Below are positions 1 to 6,570 of a DNA stretch of 7,288 nucleotides, one piece after another (the stretch's first letter is position 1; the number at the start of each line of letters is the position of its first letter). The position numbers and the translations under genes were made by a program. This DNA is from Fervidobacterium sp. (lineage in GTDB: Bacteria; Thermotogota; Thermotogae; Thermotogales; Fervidobacteriaceae): the NCBI GenBank assembly GCA_003522805.1, contig DPIB01000067.1:1-7288 (forward strand), in the 5' to 3' direction. Below the pieces are notes generated by a model. The model made no database searches, was not told the origin of the DNA, and was given only the letters and a program-made list of their open reading frames with translations.

Positions 1-2492
1 AACCAGTACTCCTGTGGGAATCCGAGAGAGCTGCAAGTTTCGATGTCTACTTTGGTACAGCACCAGATGACCTACAACTTATAGCAACGGTCGATGAGCC
101 AGTTCTTGAACTCCCAACACTCGAACTTGGCACAGTCTACTATTGGAGGGTCGTAGCCAAGAATGCCTACGGGGAGACAGAAGGACCGATTTGGATCTTC
201 ACAACAGGTGATATCCCAACCAAACCGATACTTATCGAACCAGTTGGTGAAAAGATATGGATTCAGCCTACGTTCAAATGGCAATCTGAAGATGCTGAAG
301 AATACGAACTCTATCTGGGAGAACAATACGAGAGCTTAGAGCTTATTGCGACACCAATAGAAGCAGAATACGAACTTCCTTATACGCTGGAAATGGATAC
401 GACCCACTTCTGGAAGGTAGTTGCAAAGAACATGTTTGGCAGTATCGAGAGCGATGTGGAGATGTTCCAGATAGGCAAAGCTCCAGAGGTGATAGGCGTC
501 ATAAATCCATTGGATGGTGAAGAGGATGTATGGAAGTCGCCAGAGCTAAAGTGGGAATTTGAATGTGCCGATGTCTTTGACGTCTATATGGGCAAATCAC
601 CAGATGAATTAGAAATCATTGCTGAAAATATTGCAACGAATGAGCTAACAGTTGAAGAGCTTGAACTTGGTACAACATACTATTGGAAAGTTGTCGGCAG
701 GAACAGATTTGGAGAAACTGAAGGCCCAATTTGGAAATTCACAGTCGGTAATGTGCCAGCAGTACCATTCAATCCAGAACCAGTTGACGGTGCTGTAGAT
801 CAGTTCAATTCACTTGTGATGAGATGGGAAAGTGCAAAGGCAGATAGCTACGATCTCTACATAGGTTTCTCAGAGGACAAGGTTGAAATCTTTGCATCTG
901 ATATGGAAGAAAGTGCCATAGAAATGTATGATTTGTTGTTTGGTACAACATATTTCTGGAAAGTTGTCGCGAAGAATAGATTTGGCAGTAGTGAAGGCCC
1001 GATTTGGAGATTTACAACTGGACAAATCCCAGAAAAACCACAGGCTGTTTATCCAAAGAATGGTGATACTGAAGTTCCAGTCGACGTAACACTCAAATGG
1101 GTAAGTGAAAGGGCTGAAGAATACGATCTATACTTCGGAACAACCAAGGTGCAATTGCTTGAAACACTTACTAATAGTGAGTACATATTACCTCGTTTAC
1201 ACTTTGGCACGATTTACAACTGGAAAGTTGTTGCAAGAAACATTTTTGGCGAGATCGAAAGTGATACATTTACATTTAGAACGAAACTTCCAACAGTCCA
1301 GCAGCAAAGTGTCATGGGTGGAGAAAAGGTAGATACTGGTAAGAAATTGATAAAAACCTCCGATGGCGGATACATACTCATTGGTAATACCCAGTCGAGT
1401 GAACTTCCTGGTTTCATGGGAGAGTCCGATATCATCGTTGCAAAACTCGATAAAGATCTGAACACCCAATGGATCAAATTGCTGGGCGGAAAAGGATGGG
1501 ACGAAGCAGCAGATATAAAAGAAACAAGTGATGGATACATCGTACTTGGTTATACACTCTCAACAGATGTAAATGGCCAAGTCAACAAGGGTGGTTGGGA
1601 TTACTTACTGGCCAAACTTGATAAGAGTGGAAATCAACAATGGGTAAAGCTTTACGGTGGTAGTGGCCATGATATATCTACGAAAGTCATTGTAACGAGC
1701 GAAGGTGACTATCTCGTAGTAGGTTCAACTAACTCCGTAAATGGTGACACGGGTGGAAATATCGGTACTTGGGACACGTGGTTATTGAAGGTTGGTACAG
1801 ATGGCAAGATATTGGCAAGCCGTGTATTCGGTGGACTTGACAGAGAAAAAGGTATGGACATACTCGAAGTAGAAGATGGTTACGTAGTAGCAAGTATCAC
1901 CAATTCTATCGAAGGTCAAGTACCGTACAACCACGGTGAGTCCGACATTTGGCTCATAAAACTCAGCAAGGATCTCAACAACTTCGTGTTCAACAAGGCA
2001 TTTGGTGGTACAGACCAAGATGAAGTATCGAAGATCATGAAAACATCTGATGGAAACTTCTTGATAATAGGTTACACAACATCCGTCGATGGCGATGTTC
2101 AGAAAAACCATGGTTATTGGGACTTCTGGGTAATCAAGGTAGATCCGAATGGTAACATCATATGGCAGAAGACATATGGTGGGGAAGAAGAAGACGTGGC
2201 ATACTCTGCAGTTGAATTCCCAGATGGTGGTTATGCAATCGTTGGACACACACTTTCAAAGAATACAATTAACGGATTCAAGGGTGCTGTTGACATTTGG
2301 ATAGTGGATATCGATGAAGAAGGTAACGTCAGATGGGAAAAGACATATGGTGGAACACTCGCAGACTATGCATACGATGTACTCATAGATGAGGATGGCT
2401 CGCTTGTTATCATTGGTAGTTCGTTCTCAAAGAATCAAGACTTAGGAAAGAACATCGGTGGTAGCGATATTTGGATATTCAAAATCAAATAA
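1..2492 (+). CDS. Large FN3-repeat / seven-bladed beta-propeller surface protein, 5'-truncated by the window
   Basis: The reading frame is open from position 3 (829 residues seen) to a TAA at 2490-2492, and no start is visible, so the N-terminus lies upstream. Residues 1-430 are about five tandem fibronectin-III-like repeats, each ending in a Y-x-W-K-V-V-A-K-N-x-F-G strand followed by G-P-I-W-x-F or a variant. Residues 431-829 form seven propeller units with D-G-G-Y, S/W-D-x-W-x-x-K and G-N-x-x-W-x-K-x-Y-G-G motifs. There is no C-terminal membrane segment, LPXTG or other sorting motif, so any signal peptide, lipobox or SLH anchor must be upstream. Arrays like this are typical of exported or cell-surface proteins. 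Binding or scaffolding outside the inner membrane is an inference, and no catalytic residues are recognisable. The only other gene in sight on its 3' side is convergent dinB. The exact function is unknown. Confidence 0.9.
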   Translation, partial: PVLLWESERAASFDVYFGTAPDDLQLIATVDEPVLELPTLELGTVYYWRVVAKNAYGETEGPIWIFTTGDIPTKPILIEPVGEKIWIQPTFKWQSEDAEEYELYLGEQYESLELIATPIEAEYELPYTLEMDTTHFWKVVAKNMFGSIESDVEMFQIGKAPEVIGVINPLDGEEDVWKSPELKWEFECADVFDVYMGKSPDELEIIAENIATNELTVEELELGTTYYWKVVGRNRFGETEGPIWKFTVGNVPAVPFNPEPVDGAVDQFNSLVMRWESAKADSYDLYIGFSEDKVEIFASDMEESAIEMYDLLFGTTYFWKVVAKNRFGSSEGPIWRFTTGQIPEKPQAVYPKNGDTEVPVDVTLKWVSERAEEYDLYFGTTKVQLLETLTNSEYILPRLHFGTIYNWKVVARNIFGEIESDTFTFRTKLPTVQQQSVMGGEKVDTGKKLIKTSDGGYILIGNTQSSELPGFMGESDIIVAKLDKDLNTQWIKLLGGKGWDEAADIKETSDGYIVLGYTLSTDVNGQVNKGGWDYLLAKLDKSGNQQWVKLYGGSGHDISTKVIVTSEGDYLVVGSTNSVNGDTGGNIGTWDTWLLKVGTDGKILASRVFGGLDREKGMDILEVEDGYVVASITNSIEGQVPYNHGESDIWLIKLSKDLNNFVFNKAFGGTDQDEVSKIMKTSDGNFLIIGYTTSVDGDVQKNHGYWDFWVIKVDPNGNIIWQKTYGGEEEDVAYSAVEFPDGGYAIVGHTLSKNTINGFKGAVDIWIVDIDEEGNVRWEKTYGGTLADYAYDVLIDEDGSLVIIGSSFSKNQDLGKNIGGSDIWIFKIK
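3..1292 (+). repeat. Tandem fibronectin-III-like protein repeats (five visible, first partial)
   Basis: The units are about 3-218 (partial), 219-485, 486-758, 759-1031 and 1032-1292, each 87-91 residues. Each starts with a proline-rich linker (for example PVDGA, PKNGDTEVPVD), has a mid-repeat L-x-W-E/V-S strand and a Y-D-L-Y-x-G strand, and ends with L-x-x-G-T-x-Y-x-W-K-V-V-A-x-N-x-F-G. The order of strands and the Trp/Tyr spacing fit FN3 or a related Ig-like beta-sandwich. DNA identity is high over the last strands: TTGGTACAACATA occurs at 667-679 and 940-952, and TGGAAAGTTGTCG at 684-696 and 957-969. This points to internal duplication. More copies probably lie upstream of the window. Confidence 0.85.
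1293..2489 (+). repeat. Seven propeller blade repeats with N-terminal closing strand
   Basis: A short N-terminal strand at 1293-1331 (contains SVMGGEKVD) is followed by seven units of about 57-58 residues at roughly 1332-1502, 1503-1673, 1674-1847, 1848-2021, 2022-2195, 2196-2366 and 2367-2489. Each unit has an S/E-D-G-x-Y/F/L segment ending in x-G-x-T-x-S, then W/S/V-D-x-W-x-x-K/D. In units 1-6 this is followed by a third strand ending in GG, clearest as G-N-x-x-W-x-K-x-Y-G-G in units 2, 5 and 6. Unit 7 stops after I-W-I-F-K-I-K and lacks this last strand, while the first strand of the domain (Q-S-V-M-G-G) supplies an equivalent. That is the usual ring-closing arrangement of beta-propellers. 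The fold is inferred from the repeat pattern and not from a database match. Confidence 0.8.
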
Positions 2493-2526
2493 CTGAATAG
2501 CTCAATGAAATAAGAAACATTGAATG

Positions 2527-2558
2527 AAAAGGTGGTCGGTTTATCCGACCACCTTTTT
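2527..2558. terminator. Bidirectional intrinsic terminator between convergent genes
   Basis: A perfect 9-bp GC-rich stem (GGTGGTCGG at 2531-2539 with CCGACCACC at 2545-2553) encloses a five-base loop. It is flanked by AAAA on the left and TTTTT on the right, so it works as stem plus T-run when read from either strand. It serves the surface-protein gene ending at 2492 and the convergent dinB. The dinB stop codon (2541-2543) lies in the loop. Confidence 0.93.
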
Positions 2559-3659
2559 ATTTCGCAATGTGTAAAATCCACCCAAGTGAACGTTGTTGAG
2601 TTTTGCTATCTTTTCAAACTTTCTTAAATCTTCTTCCCAAAAAAGGCTGGATTGGAAACCATCCAAGTATTTCAATTGTTGTAGAGAAACACCTATCTTC
2701 ACAACTGAACCTGACAAATAAAGCTTCCTATACATCTGCTCTGTTATCTTCGAGAGCAAGATATAATCATTGCAAAGACTGCCAACACTTTTGGAAGTAG
2801 AAAAGAAATTACCATTCGACAATTTTAGATAGGTAGAGATATATTTAGTGCCCATCTTGTACCTTACAAGCTTTGCATACAAACCAAATAGAAGGTATTT
2901 GCCTATTTCAACAATTTCATTAAATGAGTTTATCGACCTATCGAGTGTTAATATGTGTCCCATGCTTTTTGGTAATTCAATTTTGAAAAATTCAGATTCC
3001 GTGTACGTTTTCAAAATAGACATCTTCAATATATCCAGTGTTTCACAATCTTTCGAATGCAAAAGTTCCCATAAAGTTTGAACACCAAGTTCATCGAGTA
3101 ATTTTTTTGAACTTTTACCAATACCTAAAACCTTAGATATATCAACGCTTTTTGAAAACGAATCGATGTCATCAACTACCAAAAAGCCATCCGGTTTTGA
3201 GACCTCACAAGCAGTCTTTGCGATGTGTGGATTGCATCCAACACCTATTGTACATTTCAACAACAGCTTCTCATATATCTCGTCTTTAAGCATCTCAAGC
3301 CTTTTTATGGGCGAATCTACGCTGTCAAGTGCAATGTAGAACTCATCTATACTTGCTTCTTTGTAGACTGGAAAGTACTTTTCTATAATCTGAGCAATCT
3401 TGAGTGTTGTTAATTCGTAATATGGGAAATCCGCCTTGAGAAATATAATTTTAGGGCATAACATCCTTGCTTCCTTGATGTTCATACCTGTTTTTATTCC
3501 ATAACTTCTCGCTAAATAATTTGCACTTGTAATCACAGTCTTTTCACCTATACCAATTACCGCAATTGGTCTATTCCTCAAAACTGGGTTCTTTGCGCAT
3601 TCTATCGATGCAAAATACGAATCCATATCCAAAAGCGCAATTAATTTGTACACTCCCAT
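2541..3659 (-). CDS. dinB: Y-family DNA polymerase IV (DinB), translesion synthesis
   Basis: This 372-residue protein is about the usual DinB length. It copies damaged templates in the cytoplasm by low-fidelity synthesis. The first catalytic Asp is in L-L-D-M-D-S-Y-F-A-S-I-E (D11, D13), with F16 at the steric-gate position that excludes ribonucleotides. The second acidic pair is D105-E106 in A-S-I-D-E-F-Y. The palm/finger motif S-A-N-Y-L-A-R-S-Y-G-I (45-55) is present. A helix-hairpin-helix of the thumb is at about 177-199 (V-L-G-I-G-K-S-S). The little-finger domain covers about 230-335. Q-S-S-L-F at 336-340 resembles the beta-clamp binding motif. The ATG start is fixed by a GGAGGA ribosome binding site seven bases from it. 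The gene is monocistronic, convergent with the surface-protein gene and divergent from murD. All catalytic residues are intact, so it is probably active. The family is certain; the Pol IV versus UvrX/UmuC-like subgroup is less so. Confidence 0.95.
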   Translation of the reverse strand: MGVYKLIALLDMDSYFASIECAKNPVLRNRPIAVIGIGEKTVITSANYLARSYGIKTGMNIKEARMLCPKIIFLKADFPYYELTTLKIAQIIEKYFPVYKEASIDEFYIALDSVDSPIKRLEMLKDEIYEKLLLKCTIGVGCNPHIAKTACEVSKPDGFLVVDDIDSFSKSVDISKVLGIGKSSKKLLDELGVQTLWELLHSKDCETLDILKMSILKTYTESEFFKIELPKSMGHILTLDRSINSFNEIVEIGKYLLFGLYAKLVRYKMGTKYISTYLKLSNGNFFSTSKSVGSLCNDYILLSKITEQMYRKLYLSGSVVKIGVSLQQLKYLDGFQSSLFWEEDLRKFEKIAKLNNVHLGGFYTLRNKKVVG

Positions 3660-3665
3660 AACAAT

Positions 3666-3671
3666 TCCTCC
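3666..3671 (-). promoter_or_regulatory. Ribosome binding site of dinB
   Basis: On the minus strand, GGAGGA ends six bases before the ATG at 3659. This is a near-perfect anti-16S match at good spacing and supports that start over the internal Met codons. Confidence 0.8.
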
Positions 3672-3683
3672 ATTTTATTCATC

Positions 3684-3718
3684 ATAGTATACCAAAATAT
3701 ACAGTATACTATAGTATA
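3684..3718. promoter_or_regulatory. Palindromic AT-rich repeat over the dinB promoter, possible operator
   Basis: A perfect 14-base palindrome, TATACTATAGTATA, lies at 3705-3718 and covers the dinB -10 and start region. AGTATA recurs at 3686-3691, 3703-3708 and 3713-3718, and ATAGTATA at 3684-3691 and 3711-3718, so a partial second site lies 27 bases away, in the leader. A repressor bound here would block dinB transcription. The regulator is unknown: it does not look like the E. coli or Bacillus LexA boxes. AT-rich promoter DNA can give such symmetry by chance. Confidence 0.45.
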
Positions 3719-3743
3719 ACACAAAATCATACATATAAGTCAA
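3713..3743 (-). promoter_or_regulatory. Candidate sigma-A promoter for dinB
   Basis: On the minus strand, TTGACT (3743-3738) serves as -35 and TATACT (3718-3713) as -10. The -10 is preceded by TGT, which makes an extended -10 (TGnTATACT). The spacer is 19 bases, longer than ideal, which the extended -10 may offset. Initiation would fall near 3705, giving a leader of about 45 bases. Confidence 0.6.
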
Positions 3744-3749
3744 GTGATG

Positions 3750-3772
3750 AAAAAACACGGTTGTTAATCGTG
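3750..3772 (-). terminator. Weak terminator-like hairpin upstream of the dinB promoter
   Basis: Read on the minus strand, CACGATT-AAC-AACCGTG (3772-3756) forms a seven-position stem with one mismatch and is followed at once by six T (3755-3750). It would stop antisense transcripts leaving murD before they reach dinB. The stem is short and imperfect, so it may be a chance structure. Confidence 0.25.
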
Positions 3773-3824
3773 GAGTGAAGTTTTCTTGAACTTTTCCATA
3801 AAAATCAAACGAATAAACTGTTTG

Positions 3825-3838
3825 TGATAGAATATAAT
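3825..3838 (+). promoter_or_regulatory. Candidate extended -10 promoter for murD-mgtA
   Basis: TGATAGAAT at 3825-3833 matches an extended -10 (TGnTAGAAT), and an overlapping perfect TATAAT lies at 3833-3838. No good -35 is found 16-18 bases upstream. Initiation near 3840-3845 would give a leader of about 70 bases. A second TATAAT at 3888-3893 lies too close to the start codon to be the main promoter. Confidence 0.4.
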
Positions 3839-3896
3839 AGGTGCTAGATAGATATCGAATAGAAAATAGAACAATTGTAGTTGTGACTATAATATT

Positions 3897-3903
3897 GAGA
3901 GGA
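3897..3903 (+). promoter_or_regulatory. Ribosome binding site that decides the murD start
   Basis: GAGAGGA lies only one or two bases before the GTG at 3905 but 10-11 bases before the GTG at 3914. The spacing therefore favours 3914, although it is somewhat long. Confidence 0.5.
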
Positions 3904-3913
3904 AGTGAATCCA

Positions 3914-5200
3914 GTGAAGTATGGGCTTCTGGGGTTTGGATTGAGCAATAAATATGCTGCAAAGTTCCTTAAGAATATAGGCGATGAGATATTCGTTAGC
4001 GAGAGTGGTAAACTCTCAGTTGAAGACAAGGTTTTTTTAGAAGAGAGCGGTATAGAATATGAAGAAGGCATAAACTCCGAGAAGGTCTTGGGATGTGATG
4101 TTATACTCACAAGTCCCAGTGTACCGTATGATCATCCGATACTACTGAAGGCACAGAAAATGGGTAAACATATCGATACCGAGATAACCTATTTCATGAA
4201 ATACCTCGACTGGAAGCCCAAGGTAATCGCGGTTACTGGTTCTGTGGGAAAGAGTACCACTGTTTCCATGATAAACCATCTCATATCGAAATCTGCAACA
4301 TCCCAACTTTCTGGAAATATCGGCATACCTATTGCGCAGGTTCTGCTCGAAGGTAAGAAACCAGAATACATAGTTATGGAAATAAGCAGTTTTCAATTGT
4401 ATTGGACCCCATTTTTCAAGCCCAATGTTTCCGTCATAACAAACATATACCCAAATCATTTAGATTGGCACCCAAATATGGAGCACTATATAGATGCAAA
4501 GTTCAAGATAGCGAAATTCCAAGATAATGACGACCATTTTATCTATAATCCAAAGGACATGGAAGTTTTCAAGAGACTATCGCTTGTAAGGGCGAAGAGG
4601 ATACCTTTTACAGTCGATTTCAAGATTGAAGATGTGCCATCGCACATCCGTACAAAGCAGAATACAGAGAACATAGCAGTTGCGAAGACTGTTTTGAAGG
4701 TACTCGGACTACCATTCAGTATGGACATGTTGGACGACTTTGTACCGCTTCCCCATAGAATGGAGTACTGTGGGACGGTAAATGGTGTGGGTTATTACAA
4801 CGATTCAAAGGCAACTAATGCAGCTGCCGTTTTGAAGGCACTTGAAAACTTTGAGAGTAACCTCGTGTTGATCATAGCTGGAAAGGGCAAGAACGAAGAT
4901 TACACACAGCTTGCTGATGCGATAAAGAAAAAATGCAGATATGTCGCCATCGTAGGGCCAATTGCCGATGCGATAGAACCTTATTTCAAAGAGAGGAACA
5001 TCACTTACAAAAGATACAAGAATTTAGAAGAAGCAGTTTCTGAAATTTCAAAAATCACTCAACCAGGTGATAACGTGCTTTTGGGTCCTGCTGGTTCGAG
5101 TTACGATGCGTACAAGAACTTTGAAGAAAGAGGGAATCGTTTCAAAAAGCTTGTAAGTGAAATTGCAGGGAGCAATGATACAAGGGAGGCTAGCAAATGA
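3914..5200 (+). CDS. murD: UDP-N-acetylmuramoyl-L-alanine--D-glutamate ligase (MurD)
   Basis: MurD adds D-glutamate to UDP-MurNAc-L-Ala with ATP, in the cytoplasmic stage of peptidoglycan synthesis. The protein is 428 residues from the GTG at 3914, normal for the family. Numbered from 3914, the N-terminal UDP-binding domain starts K-Y-G-L-L-G-F-G, the ATP loop is T-G-S-V-G-K-S-T-T at 108-116, and E-I-S-S-F-Q-L lies near 156-162. N-H-L-D-W-H is at 181-186, and the lysine of D-A-K (K196) matches the carbamylated lysine of Mur ligases. L-P-H-R-M-E-Y precedes N-D-S-K-A-T-N (296-302), and the D-Glu pocket segment G-S-S-Y-D-A-Y-K-N-F ends at F403. I chose 3914 over the GTG at 3905 because of ribosome-binding-site spacing and because the T. 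maritima protein, from memory, begins M-K-I-G-F-L-G-F-G. The gene overlaps the next one by four bases. Confidence 0.95.
   Translation: MKYGLLGFGLSNKYAAKFLKNIGDEIFVSESGKLSVEDKVFLEESGIEYEEGINSEKVLGCDVILTSPSVPYDHPILLKAQKMGKHIDTEITYFMKYLDWKPKVIAVTGSVGKSTTVSMINHLISKSATSQLSGNIGIPIAQVLLEGKKPEYIVMEISSFQLYWTPFFKPNVSVITNIYPNHLDWHPNMEHYIDAKFKIAKFQDNDDHFIYNPKDMEVFKRLSLVRAKRIPFTVDFKIEDVPSHIRTKQNTENIAVAKTVLKVLGLPFSMDMLDDFVPLPHRMEYCGTVNGVGYYNDSKATNAAAVLKALENFESNLVLIIAGKGKNEDYTQLADAIKKKCRYVAIVGPIADAIEPYFKERNITYKRYKNLEEAVSEISKITQPGDNVLLGPAGSSYDAYKNFEERGNRFKKLVSEIAGSNDTREASK
5184..5189 (+). promoter_or_regulatory. Ribosome binding site of mgtA inside the murD 3' end
   Basis: GGGAGG lies seven bases before the ATG at 5197 and within the last codons of murD. 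With the ATGA overlap (5197-5200) it suggests translational coupling, with ribosomes ending murD restarting on the glucanotransferase gene. Confidence 0.75.
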
Positions 5201-6570
5201 TAGGTTATGAGATATTCATACGTTCGTTTGCTGATTCAAACGAGGATGGTATAGGAGATTTCAAGGGTATTGCAAATAGTGTTGAATACTTCAAAAGGAT
5301 CGGTGTAGACTTGATCTGGCTGACTCCTCATTTCAAATCACCAAGTTATCATGGATATGATATAATCGATTATTTTGATACGAATTCTTCGTTTGGTACT
5401 GTTCAAGATTTTAAGAACATGATAGATACACTCCATGAAAATGGAATAAAATTGGTCATAGATTTACCGCTAAATCATGTTTCTGATAGACATCCATGGT
5501 TCAAAGCTGCGATGAGAGGCGAGAAACCTTACGAAGATTATTTCTTATGGGCGCAACCTTACTTCAATCTAAAAGAGAAAAGACATTGGGACGAGGAACT
5601 CATCTGGCACGAGAGAAATGGCAAAACGTACTACGGGGTTTTCGGGGGTTCTTCGCCAGACTTGAATTACGACAATCCCGAGGTAGTTCAAAAATCGCTT
5701 GAGATTATAGAGTTCTGGTTGAATTTAGGTGTCGACGGATTCAGGTTCGATGCAGCAAAGCATGTATATGATTACGATATTAAAGAAGGAAGATTTAGAT
5801 ACGATCACGATAAGAATGTAAATTATTGGAATTTAGTCATGGAAAAGGCAGGAGAGATCAAGAAAGCAAAGGGCGAGGATGTGTTTGCAGTTACCGAAGT
5901 TTGGGATAATCCCGAAGTAGTTGACAGATATGCCAACGCTATAGGTTGTTCGTTTAATTTCTATTTCACTGAAGCAATTCGCGAATCTATGCAACATGGT
6001 GGTGTCTACAAGATCGTTGATTGCTTTCAAAGGACGCTTGGTAGGAAGTCGTACAAACCGAGCAATTTTACTGGAAATCATGACATGAATAGATTAGCAA
6101 GTATCATTACAAAGGAAGATGAAAGAAAGGTTTTCTTTGCCTTACTGATGACATCGCCGGGTGTACCATTCATATACTACGGAGATGAGCTTGGAATGAG
6201 AGGTGTATACGATTCGACATTTACTGAAGATGTCATAGAACCATTCCCGTGGTATGCCTCACTTTCCGGTGAAGGTCAGGCCTTCTGGAAGGCAGTACGA
6301 TTCAATAGGGCATTCACAGGTGCCTCCGTTGAAGAACAGTTGAGTAGAGATGATAGCTTGCTCAAAGAAGTTGTGAACTGGTCAACGTTTAGAAAGGCAA
6401 ACGAATGGCTCACAGATGCTTGGGTAGAAAACATCACACATAATACATTTACCACTGCCTACACCGTGACAGATGGAAGCAACGGCATGCGAGTCTATGT
6501 GAACATATCGGGACATGGAGAGATGATTGAAGGAATAAACTTGAAGCCTTATGAAGTTAAATTGCTTTAA
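5197..6570 (+). CDS. mgtA: GH13 4-alpha-glucanotransferase, MgtA type
   Basis: This 457-residue enzyme of glycoside hydrolase family 13 probably moves alpha-1,4-glucan segments between maltooligosaccharides. It has no signal peptide, so it should act in the cytoplasm on glycogen- or maltodextrin-derived chains. The calcium loop D-S-N-E-D-G-I-G-D is at 13-21. Region I is D-L-P-L-N-H (89-94). The nucleophile is D185 in G-F-R-F-D-A-A-K-H, the acid/base is E234 in V-T-E-V-W, and the transition-state Asp is D296 in G-N-H-D-M. The C-terminal part (about 395-457) forms the usual small beta domain. It reads along its length like T. maritima MgtA as I recall it, including starts M-I-G-Y and G-D-E-L-G-M-R/K-G-V-Y, but is about 16 residues longer, mostly after the nucleophile strand. 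A related maltosyltransferase or alpha-glucosidase activity cannot be excluded. It overlaps murD and precedes eno. Confidence 0.85.
   Translation: MIGYEIFIRSFADSNEDGIGDFKGIANSVEYFKRIGVDLIWLTPHFKSPSYHGYDIIDYFDTNSSFGTVQDFKNMIDTLHENGIKLVIDLPLNHVSDRHPWFKAAMRGEKPYEDYFLWAQPYFNLKEKRHWDEELIWHERNGKTYYGVFGGSSPDLNYDNPEVVQKSLEIIEFWLNLGVDGFRFDAAKHVYDYDIKEGRFRYDHDKNVNYWNLVMEKAGEIKKAKGEDVFAVTEVWDNPEVVDRYANAIGCSFNFYFTEAIRESMQHGGVYKIVDCFQRTLGRKSYKPSNFTGNHDMNRLASIITKEDERKVFFALLMTSPGVPFIYYGDELGMRGVYDSTFTEDVIEPFPWYASLSGEGQAFWKAVRFNRAFTGASVEEQLSRDDSLLKEVVNWSTFRKANEWLTDAWVENITHNTFTTAYTVTDGSNGMRVYVNISGHGEMIEGINLKPYEVKLL

Noticed and set aside
393..395. ATG as a true start of the surface protein
   Set aside because: The same frame is open upstream to the window edge and encodes one full and one partial FN3 repeat. 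The ATG falls in the middle of a repeat and has no ribosome binding site.
486..1031. Direct DNA repeats as a mobile element or CRISPR
   Set aside because: The repeats are in frame, about 270 bases apart, and encode FN3 strands. There are no spacers, terminal inverted repeats or transposase.
1782..2249. Minus-strand open frame of 155 codons opposite the propeller
   Set aside because: It is the shadow of a strongly repetitive coding region. The plus-strand frame shows clear protein repeats, and the antisense translation is Cys/Tyr-rich with no recognisable domain.
3888..3893. TATAAT as the murD promoter
   Set aside because: Initiation would fall at about 3900, inside the ribosome binding site, and no -35 lies 16-18 bases upstream.
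3675..3962. Minus-strand open frame of 95 codons between murD and dinB
   Set aside because: It runs through the promoter region and the murD start, has no ribosome binding site, and its Tyr/Ser-rich translation resembles no family. It is an accidental frame in AT-rich DNA.
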